A stretch of 64,000 nt of DNA from Adiantum capillus-veneris (GCA_014529385.2 CM043944.1:85277884-85341883), one strand, 5' to 3'; positions 35,585 to 47,521 are shown, numbered from the stretch's first letter. Translations and numbers: made by a program. The notes: a model not told the origin generated them from the sequence alone.

Positions 35585-37906
35585 CTATCCTATCCTTGCT
35601 CCTCTTGAGCCCTGACATTTTGTCTTGCACATGCAGGTCCACTCTTCTTGGAAGACAACTCTTCTAATCTCCTCAACCCTCTCTGGTTTAGAATGATATT
35701 TGGCTTCATTAAAGTGAACATCATTGCTGCGGATAACCTTTCTGGATTCGGGATCCCAAAGTCTGTACCCCATCTCACCAGAATTACCATAGACTAGAAA
35801 GATGCACTTTCTACTCTTTGGCTCAAGTTTGTTCCTAAATTCCTTTGGAACATGAGTATATGCCTCACAGCCAAAGACTCTGAGATGCTTGTATGAGGGC
35901 ATTTTGCCTGACCATACCATCTCTGCCACTGAATCCTTCTGCAAAACCTTACTAGGAGATCTATTTATAAGATGAACAGCTGTTAATACAGCTTCAGCCC
36001 AAAACCCATTTGGCAGTTGTGCATTAGACAACATACTTCTGACCTTCTCTTGTATGGTCCTATTCATCCTCTCAGCAAGACCATTTTGAGGAGGATTGTA
36101 AGGAGCAGTAAGTTCACGTTTTATACCTTTTGACTCACAAAATTCCTGAAAGGCCTTTGAAACATACTCTCCACCATTGTCAGTGCGTAAGCATTTAAGC
36201 TTCTTGCCACTCTGATTCTCCACAAGTGTCACAAACGTTTTGAAAACACTAAACGCTTCATCCTTATGCTTGAGAAAGTAAACCCATACTTTCCTCGAGT
36301 AATCATCTATAAATGTCATAAAGTAAGAAGCTCCCCCTAGAGATAGGTTAGGCATAGGTCCACACAAATCACTATGAACAAGTGCCAACTGTGTATCTCT
36401 TCTACTGCTTCTATGCTTATGTGGCTGCTGTGTTTGCTTACCATACAGACAATGTTCACAGAATTCAAAATCATTAAATGACAAGCCAGGCAAATAACCA
36501 GAACGAGACAAGATTTCCATTCCCTTCTTGGACATATGTCCTAACCGGCTATGCCACAAAGAAACGTTCGGCTGCTCTGTTACATTGATTACATTTTTAG
36601 AGACATTTGATACATAAATCATGTAAAGTACTCCAGACTTTACTCCATGTGCTACTGTCATAGAACCCTTGGATATCTTCCACATGTTCTGTCCAAAAGT
36701 GGTGACGTAGCCAGCATCATCAAGTAAACTTGTGCTGATCAAGCTCTTTGCAATTGCGGGAACATGTCTCACATTCTTCAGCGTGAAAGAAGAGCCATTC
36801 TGAAACTTCAATTGAACATCTCCAACACCTAAGATCTCACATGTCTGCCCATTGCCTAGCCGAACATGATCTTTAGTGGTCACATAAGAGGTAAACCACT
36901 CCTTGTTTGGAGACACATGAAGTGATGCCCCTGAGTCTATAATCCAGTCACTCAGTGCATTTCCATCAGATGCTGTAAGAAGAGCTGAGTCCATTGTATT
37001 CTTCAAGAAGTAGATGTCTCCTAACACTAGACTGTCATCCTCTGCAACAGTGTTTGTAGCATTTATTTCTTGAATCTTCACTGAGGACTTCTTCTTCTGA
37101 CCATGGTCTTCAGCTTTCTCTTTGCCTTTTTCTGCTTTCCATTCTCTGCAGTCTCTTTTCATGTGACCCTTCTTGCCACCATGGTAGCATTCTATGTCAC
37201 TCTTGCCTTTAGCACTGCGGGGCTTGCTATGAGACTGATTCCTCTTTCCACCTTTGTACTTTTCTTTGGTCCTTCCCCTGACAACTAAGGCTGTTGCTTT
37301 GCCTTTGTCCATTGTATTTCTGTTGGTTTCTTCAGTAAGCAGACTGCCTTCTACACCTGCTATGGTCAAACCATCTGGAGATGCAGAATTACTCAAAGCT
37401 GTGCGAAAAGTGTCCCAACTTTTCGGCAATGTGATTAACAGGAACATAGCTCTAACAGGTTCATCAAACTTGACACCTTGAGCTGACAACTGACTGTAGA
37501 TGGTGTTGAATTCATTCAGATGATTGGACATAGGTGTCCCTTCTTTCATCTTCAAGTCAACAAGCTTCTTAAGCCAGTATACCTGTGAAGCTGCACTCTG
37601 CTTCTCATAAAGATCACTCAGCTTTGTCCATGCTTGATAAGCCGGCATCTCGTCTGCTACATTGAAGCAAATGCTTTCTGCCAAAGTCAGCATAATGGTA
37701 GAAAGTGCCAATTCATTCATTTCGCTCCATTCATCTTCGTCCATATCTTCTGGTTTTATCCCCTTGAGCTTTATAGGTTTTATCTGCTTCTTTTGTACCA
37801 ACACGTGCCAAACCTGCTTCTTCCACAATGGGAAATTGGTTCCATCCAGCTTCTTGATATTGTAAAGAGCAGTGTCCTATGATCCATCCATAGCTACGCT
37901 TCTCAT
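35585..37906 (-). pseudogene. Copia-3 Gag, protease and integrase
   Basis: Minus strand. ATG at 37906, TAG at codon 10 (37877-37879), then open for more than 740 codons to 35585. Order: Gag (DGTNFPLWKKQVW, MSNHLNEFNTIYSQL); a zinc knuckle CYHGGKKGHMKRDC in which the second Cys is Gly; protease WIIDSGASLHVSP; integrase zinc region LWHSRLGHMSKKG...CEHCLYGKQ; and the catalytic triad in HSDLCGPM, RTDNGGEY and NPPQNGLAER. Integrase and protease active residues are intact. One early stop and the knuckle mutation argue against autonomy, although a start downstream of the TAG cannot be excluded. Confidence 0.9.
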
Positions 37907-39012
37907 TAGTTTACTTTCCTGGGAAAAATTCGACAGAGTTTCCCCTGTAAACTGACCTCTGAGTTTCCCCTGTAAACTGACCTCTGAACCAATATCAACC
38001 TGTAAAATGAAGAAAGAAAGCTTCAGATTCTGCAGGAATTTCGGCAGAGTCTCCTTTGTAAAATGGCTCTGGTGTACTCAAAAACAGACCAAAAACAGTT
38101 CAAAAAACCACTGTCTCTCTAACACTGTAAGTTGTGGGTAAACCTGTCCTGCACCTGTACTGTCTCTCACTGTCCTGTCACTGTCCTGTAAGCATAGACT
38201 GTGACAATGCCTCAACAGCAGTAAAGAAAAGATGAAATCCCAAGTGTCTAACTCACAGTCAATACATCCTAGCTGCCTATCTAAGGGTGCTCGAGGGATC
38301 GCTCCAAGAACTGTATCACCGAAAGGATCTCAACAATCGAGAATCCCCCAGCTCAATAAAACCTCACTCGACCCTCAACAAAGGCTGCAGTAAATCTGAC
38401 AGTACATAGACTTCCCACAAAGTCATACATCCACAAATTTCCCACTGTATGTTGTAACCGCTGCGGCGATTGTTTGCTGCGTGACTCACAGCCAGCAAAC
38501 CCTCAACAGACATACATCATCTCTGACAATACATCCCATGTGGAAGTACCTGCAATGTTAGGATGAAATCTGGAATATCAAGTAGCAAACACAAGCTACC
38601 TGATGAACTAGTGGATGTCGCCTACAGTCTGTGTGTAGGTGCGCCCGTGTCGTATGTGACACGCCTCCAAGAATTGTAAGCCGTCCTTCGTTGTGTAGAT
38701 AGCCACAAAACAACACTCTAGAAGTGCAGATATCCTTAGCACTTGCAGTCGTAGGCCGAAACCCCAAATTTGCAGAGTCAGATCTACACCCGCCGAGACC
38801 ACGTAGTTGAAAATGGCTTGCACATAACTTTGTCGAAGCCGAACAGTGGTCGAGATGACCTCAGAATGAAATTCTAAGAACACCAAGCCCTTCGGGCTGT
38901 CCCTCAGGAAGTGGGGCCATGTCTTCACCTGTCGAATCTCACTCCAATCTGAGCAGGTGACTCTAGCTACCTGCAAATGCTGCCGCGACTCGATCTGAGC
39001 TCTGATACCAGT
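37907..39012 (-). other. 5' leader of Copia-3 with primer site
   Basis: 1.1 kb non-coding leader, long for a copia element. The minus strand at 38999-39010 reads TGGTATCAGAGC (initiator-Met complement), two bases from the LTR. A 25-bp phrase GTTTCCCCTGTAAACTGACC is repeated in tandem at 37937-37985. No reading frame of note. Confidence 0.75.
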
Positions 39013-39204
39013 TGAAGGAGTACGAGCGGAAGTGCGATGCGAGAGAGAGTGAGAGAAGAAGAGCACGACGATATGGTGAACTCGCTCTACTGTAATGTGT
39101 AGAGCATAGTGAGTTCTTATTAGGTTTTAACAAAAGAATATGTGTACATACATGGCCGCCCGTCCACTTACCTGGGCGACCACATTGGGCTTTATACCCC
39201 AACA
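39013..39204 (-). repeat. 5' LTR of Copia-3
   Basis: 192 bp, partner of 33710-33904, followed by the target duplication GGCCC at 39205. Confidence 0.93.
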
Positions 39205-41721
39205 GGCCCCATTGCCGTATTGTTACACGTGTAAAGTGGACACTGATGGTGTGGAAGGTTCTCCTTATATGGATGTACTACCTGGGATGACTGAGTCGGA
39301 CAATGTGGATTGGGTCCACCTAGCAGCAACCATAGACACTTGGGGAAACAGGGGGACAACTTGGGTAACACCTGAGGGAGATGAAATGCCACCACTTGTA
39401 CCCTTAAATATGATAAAAGCAATGCATAAGAGTGTGCGTGGATCTCAAGAAGGTCAATGCCGCCACTAGGAGGCACCATTACCCCTTGCCATGTTCAGAA
39501 CATGTGCTAGAAAGAGTTGCAGGGAAGGAAGATTATAGCTTTTCAATAGGTGTCTCCAATAGTGATTGTGCCAAAAAAGAATGGGGAACTCAGAGTGTGC
39601 GTGGATCTCAAGAAGGTCAATGCCGCCACTAGGAGGGACCATTACCCCTTGCCATATTCAGAACATGTGCTAGAAAGAGTTGCAGGGAAGGAAGCTTATA
39701 GCTTTTCAGATGGGTACCCTGGCTACAATTAAATCACAATTGTGCTAGAGGACCAAGCTAAAATAGCGTTTATAACCGTATTTGGAGTGTTCTCATTTTG
39801 TGTTATGGCTTTTGGCTTAACCAATGCCCCTGCTACCTTTGAAAGATTAATAAACACTGCTTTTAGAGAATATTTGAGGGAGTTTTGCGAAGCTTTCTTA
39901 GATGACCTTTGTGTTTATTCCTTTTGGAAAGAAAATCTATCATGCTTACAAAAAGTGTTTGAGAAGTGCAAATTGTATCGCATCTCCTTAAACCCTTTCA
40001 AATGCCAATTTTGGGTTAAACATGGAGTCATTTTAGGGCATATAGTGTCCAAAAATGGGATTTTCACAGATGAGACCAAAATTAAAGCCATTGCTAAATT
40101 GCCACCACCTACAAACTATAAAGGAGTTCAAAGGTTTATGGGCCATGTTGGTTATTACCGACGATTTATTTAAACTTTGCCGAGATAGCTCATCCTTTGT
40201 ACAAGATTCTTATTGAGTTCCACTGGACCGCGGAGTGTGACCATGCTTATGAGTCATTGAAAAAGACCTTGACTGGCTCTCCTATTCTACGAGTGCCCGA
40301 TTGGAATGTAATTTTCCATGTGCATATTGATGCATCAAAATTTGCTATTGGGTGTGTTCTAGCTCAACCAGGAGAACATAAATTGGACTATACCATCAGC
40401 TTTGCAAGTCGTCAATTGAATGATGCCAAGAGAAACTACACCACTACAAAGCGAGAAGGTTTAGGTATGATTTATGCAGTGAATAAATTTTGCTACTACC
40501 TTCTGGCCAACATTTTTTTTTTCCATGATGAACATCAAGCCTTGTTGTATCTAGTAAATAAACCTTGTTCCACAGGAAGAATTACACGATGGTTGTTAAT
40601 TCTCCTTGAGTTTGATTTTACCATTGTGGTGAGACCAGGTAAAAGACATGTCATGGCGGGTCATTTGTCTCGCATGCCCAATGGTGAAGGCCCTACTGGA
40701 GTCGATGATGAATTGCCTGATACTTCTCTATTCCTAGTCAAATCCATACCTAAATGGAGTGAGAAAATTGTGAACTTTCTAGTTAAGGGTTTTCCATCCA
40801 AAGAGCTTCATAAGGACATAGCTCAAAAACTGTTAAAAGAATGTGAACCTTATTCTCTCATTGCAGGGACTCTCTATAGGCTAGGAAAGGATGATATTCT
40901 TAGAGGTTTTGCCCATGAGGATGAGTATTTACACATACTGCAAGAAGCCCACATGGGTATAGTCGGAGGACATTTGTTAGGGGAACTAATAGCTAGAAAG
41001 GTGTTGCAATCAGGCTATTGGTGTCCTACCTTATTCAAAGACGCATCCCTTTTTGTAAAAGGATGTGATGAATGCCAAGGTTACAAGATCACACAACAAA
41101 AGGATAAGATGCCCTTACATCCTGTTAAAGTGACTCAACCATTTGAAAAATGGGGGTTGGACTTTGTAGGCCCAATTAGTCTGGCAGCTTGTAGCACTCA
41201 ATCTCGATATATTATCGTTGCCACTAACTATGTGACAAAGTGGGCGGAAGCAAGGGCGACACGTAAGGTTGTTGCAAGGTCAACTGCCAAGTTTCTCTTT
41301 GAGAACATTATTACAAGATTTGGTTGTCCCTTTGAGATTGTGAGTGACAATGGCACTCATTTTATAAATGGAGTGATAAAAGAACTCACTACAAACTTCA
41401 TGGTAGCTCACCGTAAGTCCACACCTTGTTATCCACAAGCAAATGGCCAAGCTGAGAGGACCAACAAGACCTTAATCTCTATCTTGACCAAAACGGTGGA
41501 AGCTCATCGCACAGATTAAGATTTGAAGTTGACTTCAGCCCTATGGGCTTATCGTACTTCTTACAAAGTGGCTATTAATTGTACACCATTCAAAATGGTA
41601 TATGGCCAAGAAGAGTTATGCCATGGGAGTTTGTAATCCCTTTAGTTGAGCGCTTATATATCCTTGAAAGGTTAGATAAAGAGATGCAATTGGCTGTGCA
41701 AAATGCACTCGTGGAGAAAGA
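39205..41721 (+). pseudogene. Gypsy-B Pol (RT, RNase H, integrase), broken
   Basis: After Copia-3 the frame resumes with PLPYCYTCKVDTDG and NVDWVHLAATIDTWG (39205-39423), then jumps by deletion to the RT. A 163-bp tandem duplication repeats VDLKKVNAATRR at 39431 and 39594. RT palm at 39742-40173 has FLDDLCVYS intact. After a small shift, 40197-41519 is open for 440 codons: RNase H (VHIDASKFAIGCVL, HVMAGHLSRMP) and integrase (GGHLLGELIARKVL...CDECQ, WGLDFVGPI, VSDNGTHF, PQANGQAER, so the third catalytic Glu position reads QANGQ as in relatives). TAA at 41517. The CACTA element interrupts it at 41721. Confidence 0.88.
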
Positions 41722-41733
41722 CACTACAAGAGG
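41722..41733 (+). repeat. 5' terminal inverted repeat of the CACTA element
   Basis: CACTACAAGAGG, 12 bp perfect match to the reverse complement of 49470-49481; the next bases differ. Confidence 0.95.
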
Positions 41734-41735
41734 CT

Positions 41736-41835
41736 ATTCATATTAGCGACGCTCACACAGTGACGCTCAAAAAAAAATTCCCGGCGTCATATTAGCGACG
41801 CTCACACAGTGACGCTCATAGCGACGCCGGCTGGG
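41736..41835 (+). repeat. 5' subterminal repeats of the CACTA element
   Basis: A 30-bp unit containing AGCGACGCTCACACAGTGACG occurs at about 41740 and 41789, followed by TAGCGACGCC. Known of the superfamily: subterminal repeats bind the TNPA-type protein. Confidence 0.8.
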
Positions 41836-41917
41836 CTAAAAAAATAACCGAGCGCGCCCAAAAACTCAGATCTCAGATCTCAGTTTTTCGGCGCCCTCAA
41901 GCAAGGAGCAGGTAACG

Positions 41918-41924
<7 letters not shown>

Positions 41925-41965
<41 letters not shown>

Positions 41966-41971
41966 CTTCTC

Positions 41972-42002
<31 letters not shown>

Positions 42003-42370
42003 AGAGGAAGGAGAGCCAGGTATGCTCCTTCCCTCTCCTCATTCTCATGTTCCCTTCCCCTCTTTCTCTCTCCCTCTCTCTCTCTCTCACACACACACAT
42101 ACACACACACATAGTGTTTTTGAGAGAGAGAGAGAGAGAGAGTACAAACAAAAACAAAAACGCACACACACATACATAAACAAAGAATGCACACACACAT
42201 TGAGAGAGGAAAAGAGAGAGAGAGCATGCATAAACAAAAAACGCACGCATTGAGAGAGGAAAAGAGAGAGAGAACATGCATAAACAAAAAATGCACACAT
42301 TGAGAGAGGAAAAGAGAGAGAAAACATGCATACGATCCAAAAAAACGCACACACATTGAGAGAGAAAGAG
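41925..42370 (+). repeat. CT/CA/GA-rich region with a 50-bp minisatellite
   Basis: (CT)n and (CA)n at 41925-41998 and 42060-42145, then a unit starting TGAGAGAGGAAAAGAGAGAG and ending CATGCATAAACAAAAA at 42201, 42251 and 42301, with a shortened fourth at 42357. Long open frames in this stretch are low-complexity artefacts. Confidence 0.85.
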
Positions 42371-42548
42371 AGAGAAACTAATTTAACGTCGTAGGAAACT
42401 AATTAAAATTAAAAGACCTATAAAAGATCTAGCCGACGAGGAGTTGAACTCAAGACCTATTATTCAAGAGGGAAATGGCATAACCAATCTATCATAGTTG
42501 GCATGGGTGATAGAAAGGTTATACCATTTATCTCTTTTTATTGGCACA

Positions 42549-43400
42549 CACATCCACACACGCGCACACACATAAGAAGAAGAGAGTTCTAACGTCGTAG
42601 GAAACTATCATAAAAGACATTAAAGATTAGGTTAGATGTAGATTTACGTTAAATTAGATTTAGGTTTATTTTTAACTAGATTTACGTTTATTTACGCTAG
42701 ATTTAGATTTACGTTATATTAGATTAGATTTAGGTCTCCATAGACTGCGATGCCTGCATGAAGCGGGTGAAGAAAGCCCTCAATGGAATATAGGGTATTG
42801 CTGCCTTCACTCATGGTGGGCTCCGTCGATCCAAAAGTACTGGTGAAATGTCTTCAGAAGATAGGGAAGAAGGTGGATCTTCAGGGCGGCAAGAGTCACT
42901 ACATCCCCGACACAATGACCATCTAGACAACCTCTAGTCATTCAACAGCAACTTCAAAGTTAGTAACAAGAGCAAGAACGGTCTAAAGGGCCAATTGCTG
43001 TCGTCAGATGTGGATGGAGATGAGGCAGCGTCACCGCCGGAAGTTAACTCTCACATCTTTAGTGATGAGAATGCCAACTCTTGCCGAGTTATGTGAAAAA
43101 TTATGTGTTAAATCAGTTTTAAGGTTCTTATAATCCCTGTTAGTTTAGTTCTTTGTTTTTAATAAAACATAATTTACGTTAGATTTAGATTTATGTTATA
43201 TTAGATTAGACTTAGGTTTATTTAGGTTTATCCACACACACACACACACACACACAAGAAGAAGAGAGTTTTAACGTCGTAGGAAACTATCCCAAAAGAC
43301 GTTAAAGATTAGGTTAGATGTAGACTTACGTTAAATTAGATTTAGGTTTATTTTTAGTTAGATTTACGTTTATTTAGATTTACGCTTATTTACGTTAGAT
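42549..43400 (+). repeat. Direct repeats flanking the HMA fragment
   Basis: 42549-42733 and 43228-43400 share a CA-rich stretch, AAGAAGAAGAGAGTT, AACGTCGTAGGAAACTATC and the following TTTACGTTAAATTAGATT-rich sequence. A third partial copy of the TTAGATTTAGATTTAYGTTA part is at 43164-43215, and AACGTCGTAGGAAACTA also occurs at 42385. Confidence 0.8.
42734..43095 (+). pseudogene. Captured host gene fragment: HMA (heavy-metal-associated) domain
   Basis: Reads VSIDCDACMKRVKKALNGI from 42734, with the metal-binding CxxC (CDAC) and first helix of a plant HMA domain, then TAG (42791-42793) where Glu is usual. In a different frame from 42825 it reads VDPKVLVKCLQKIGKKVDL, the second half of the same fold, followed by QGGKSHYIP. 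The strand pair between the halves is partly lost. Beyond about 42940, in another frame, FKVSNKSKNGLKGQLLSSDVD continues in the style of HIPP-type linkers, ending at TGA 43093. No counterpart in known CACTA proteins is recalled, so it is best explained as captured host DNA. The host gene is not in this window. Confidence 0.68.
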
Positions 43401-43691
43401 CGAGTCCACGCAAGAATTACTTACGGTTTAGGGTTTAGAGTTAGACGAACAGTGAAAAGATCTACTGTGAAAAGATGTTAAGATGCTGTGAAGTGCTACA
43501 GCTAGAGAAGAGGCAAAGGGGTTTTGTCCACTACATGAAGTATCATGTAGACGTGGGTGTGTAGATTTCTTGTACCCACAAATATAGGTATTGACCAATA
43601 AAGACGAGATTATAACCCGGTGGTTCTGATCTCCGTGCACCTCTAGACCGAGGTGTGCAGGGATTGGACATGACTAGAGAATGTGAGGTAA

Positions 43692-43736
<45 letters not shown>

Positions 43737-43817
43737 TAAGACAAAGAATGCCAATAGAATATTAAATTTGTTGTCCAGGTTATAAGTTTTTTATCCTCAT
43801 TATGAGTAGTGACGAGG

Positions 43818-46800
43818 ATGTGGGGACCGTCCAACCGAAACACCTATCTCTCAACGAGGGTCTTATGTCCTTGTAATCAATGCAAGCATGTTGTGCGACG
43901 GACAAGACGTGTTTCTTTGCAGCACGTTCGCGAATTTGGCGAGTTCGATCCATCTATTATAGATCGAGTTGTTGCCAATTATAACTCGTCGGACTCTGAC
44001 GCTGGCCAACAAGCAACAATCTTGCAACCCAATAGACGTGTTCGCAGGCGCTTTGGTCAAGCAGCATATGTGAGGCCACAAGATGTAGCCTCTGACAGCT
44101 CGAGGGATGATCATGCAAAGCACATTCCCAACGAGGCAATGTTTGAGCCCGAGATTGATGAAATGATCGAGACGATCATGGATTCAGAAAGGCTTATCTA
44201 TGATGATATGAAAAGTGAAGCCGATACGCCATTGTATAATGGAGCACGTATGTCTAGATTGAAAGCACTCCTGGTTCTTCTCAACATGCAAGCAAAGTTT
44301 GGATGGAGTGACACTAGCGTCACAGCGCTTTTCAGGTGATCTATTACAATTAGTTTACTTTAATAAAACTCTAAATGTATAATGATCTGATAGATTTTTA
44401 CATGATTGTATCATATTTTTATGTTGTGTAGATTGTTGAAAGAGCACATACTACCAGCTGACAATGTGATGCCAGATTCCCGAGATGAAGCAAGAAAGAT
44501 TTTGCGAAACTTGGGGATGGATTACAATTCTATCCACGCTTGTCCTAATGACTGCATTATTTTCAGAAGGGAATACATAGACATGGAGAAGTGTCTGAAA
44601 TGTGATTCCGAAAGATATCGAGTAGATCTCCACGGGACAAAAATTCCACAAAAGGTTTTGTGACATTTTCCTCTGCTTCCTCGCATCAAGCATTTCTTCG
44701 AATGTAAGTCCTAGCATCATGGCATGAGGAGAATAAATCTTCGGATGGTGTGCTACGAATTCCTACAGATTGCGCAGCCTGGAAACATATAGATGGAACA
44801 TGGTCGGATTTTTCCAGGGAAGCTCGAAATTTGCGCTTAGGCCTGGCTATGGATGGCGTAAATCCATTTGGTCAAAGATCAACATCTTACAGTGTATGGC
44901 CCGTTGTCATCGTCAACTACAACATTCCCCCGTGGTTGACTACGAAGAAGGGGCACCTATGGCTAAGCTTGATTGTGCCAGGGCGATATAAAGTGGGGAA
45001 TATGGATGTGTATCTTCGTCCACTATTGGAAGAGCTACAACAATTGTGGATTGGCATAGAGGTGGTGGATATGAGCCGACACACAGGACGACGGAATGCT
45101 TTGATCAGAGGCATTCTAATGTGGACCATGCATGACTATCCCGGGCTAACAGAATGCTCAGGTGATCTATTGACACTCCTCACTCAGACACTGTAAATCT
45201 TGTTTTTTCCCATAGTTGATCTATTATCATGTGTATACATGCAGGGCTTCAAACAAGCGGATACAGAGCATGTGTCACATGTGGACCTAGACTGAATGCA
45301 CCTAGGGCACCCTCACTGAAGAAGCAAATCTACGAAGGTCATCAAGCGTATCTTCCAGAGAATCATGTGTTACGCGATGGCTTTTTGGGAAGAGAGCCAC
45401 CAAGGATGTATGCACAGGCATGGTTAGAGCAGAAGGAGATGTGCGATGACGGATTGCCTCCAGTGATGAAGAGACTATATCTATGGTACGAGTTACCATA
45501 CTGGCCCCGACTCATGATCAATCACTTGGTCGATCCAATGCACATATTCAAGAATGTGGGTAATCTACTATGGGACCATCTGACCGGCAAGAAAGATACT
45601 TTGGGAGCCAGAGTTGACCTTAGAAATGTGGATCGTATGGAGCAATATTGGCCGCAAACAGCGTCTGATGGATCGATAAAACTCCCTAAAGCACCATGGA
45701 TTTTCACAGGAGCCCAAGAACGCAAAGTAAAAGAGACCATTCGATCTTTGCGGACCCCCACTGGCGTAATGCACTCGCTCCGAACGTGTTTTACTAAAGA
45801 AGAAAAGCTTATCGGTTTGAAGTCACACGATTGGCATAAAATGTGTCAGGTACGTTCATAGTGGACTTTAATATCATTGCATAAAATGTGGACTTTAATA
45901 TCATTGCTGCACATACTTTACAGTTTATTTTACCGGTTGCCATTGAGGGATGTTTGTCTCTCGACATCCGTAACACAATCTACAAACTTGCAAAGCTGGT
46001 GCAATGGATCTCACAAAAGGAGATCAACGTAGACTCCATACCATTCGCCAAACTAAATGCTGCGGAGCTTGTGTGCATGTTTGAGAAACATTTTCCTACT
46101 ACAATGCTAACCATTCAGGTGCATCTTCTTGTTCACATAGTTGATGAGGTGGAAATAGCTGGCACAGTTCATTCCAGATGGATGTTCTTCTTAGAACGTT
46201 TCATGAAAACGCTTAAGGGATATGTGCGTCAAAAGGCACGTCCGGAGGGTAGCAAGGCAGAGGGTTGGTTGGTATCAGAGTCCCTAGTGTACATTGGAGA
46301 GTGGCTAGACGGATTTGATAAAGCCCGGGACACGCTATGGCAAACCATAGATGATGAGCGCATATCTGGGATTGTCATGTGCAATCTCGGTGTTGAGAAG
46401 AAGATGACGGAAGATCTAGAGGCTAAAATCAACCGATTTTGCATGCTTCACAATCCAGTGATGCAAAAGTGGATTTCACAATATGAGGATGCAAAGCAAG
46501 AGCGACAAAGGGCACGAATCGAGTGGAGACGGGGAAGACGACCACCGATGCACTATCCAGCGGTTCTGGAGAGCCTACCAACCTTCATGAGCTTAAGATG
46601 GTTGCACAACCAATTGAAAAGCGCACAACAATGCGGTGACGAAGTGACTGAGGAAGAGTGGGAGTACTCTCGGGGTTGCGCGACCAAGGTAAGTTTGCAA
46701 TGTACGACTAGCAAGTGACTTTATTTATAAACGTTTGAACGGCCACTCATAATCTTTGTTCGTTGTAGTATAAGTCATACACAGCAGCATGGTGTAAAGG

Positions 46801-47521
46801 TCAACATTTTAGGGTGGAACGAATCGACAAAAAGCGTTTTACTCAAGATTGTGGAATCATGGCAAAATTTGAACAGTCTAGTCGACGACGTTCCTCTGAT
46901 CCAGATCCTGTGGTGGCGGAACTCACTTACTTCGGCACGCTGCAAGAGATTTTGAGGATCGATTACAGAGGATTTTTTGTCGACTTGTTCGACGTGCAAT
47001 GGTTCAAGATAATCATGGAGGGTCGCAACGCTACTGTGCGTAGAGGAGAGTCTGGTTTTCTTGAGGTGGATTCTACTAAGAAATGGACTGACCTAAGAGA
47101 CACTTTCGTACTACCCGAGCATTGTGAACAAGTAAGTATGTAAATAGTTAACATCCCCCTTTTACAAGTTATGTGCTTGAAAGCTCTCATGTAAGTTATG
47201 TGGCTCTGGCAGGTAATATTTCATCCTACAAAGTCTACATCAAACTGGTGGTACGTCATAGAGGTAGCCCCTCGTAGTGCAAGGACGTATGAAGGCTACC
47301 ATGTGCCAATCACAACGGCATCAATGGAGGAGATCAGAGAAGATGCTCAATCAGAAGCCGCTGCGGTGGTGCCAGACGAGCATCAAGATGCTACTACTCT
47401 ATATGGGGTGCATGCAAAGGAGCTACAAAATGAAACAGAGGATATGTGTTTAAACGGAGAGCTCTATATAGATATAGGAAGTTATGCTGAGTTATGCGAG
47501 GATGAGAGAGAGATCTCTTAA
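43818..47521 (+). pseudogene. TNP2-type CACTA transposase gene, spliced, broken
   Basis: Exon 1 (start near 43818, uncertain) to 44335 has LCPCNQCKHV, the end of a transposase-associated zinc motif. The intron 44336-44431 is GT-AG. Exon 2 carries LPADNVMPDSRDEARKIL and CPNDCIIFRREY, the tnp2 start, with TGA at 44661 where Arg is usual and a frameshift near 44712. The core continues at 44750-45161 (IPTDCAAWKHID, LAMDGVNPFG, PGRYKVGNMDVYLRPL), intron 45162-45244, then 45245-45852 (GYRACVTCGPR, DPMHIFKNV). After a further intron 45925-46688 is a DUF4218-type domain (YVRQKARPEGSKAEGWL). Introns 46689-46768 and 47132-47212 frame a DUF4216-type domain (YFGTLQEILRIDY, NWWYVIEVAPR), ending at TAA 47519. 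Role: recognition and cutting of the element ends. Two lesions make this copy unlikely to be active. Confidence 0.88.

Larger units (their letters stand above)
33710..39204 (-). mobile_element. Copia-3, complete Ty1/copia LTR retrotransposon
   Basis: 5495 bp on the minus strand with short LTRs (33710-33904 and 39013-39204) and a 5-bp target duplication GGCCC (33705-33709, 39205-39209). Removing it and one GGCCC restores the Gypsy-B reading across the site. Primer site at 38999-39010, purine tract at 33905-33922. Gag, protease, integrase, RT and RNase H are in copia order. Among the copia copies in this window it has the longest intact frame. Confidence 0.95.

Noticed and set aside
41866-42356. 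Several overlapping open frames of 90-160 codons on both strands rich in Ser-Leu, Arg-Glu or Cys-Val
   Set aside because: They are translations of CT/GA/CA dinucleotide repeats, which stay open in all frames; no conserved homologue. The same applies to frames at 9104-9448, 13915-14301, 19797-20280 and 50155-50466.
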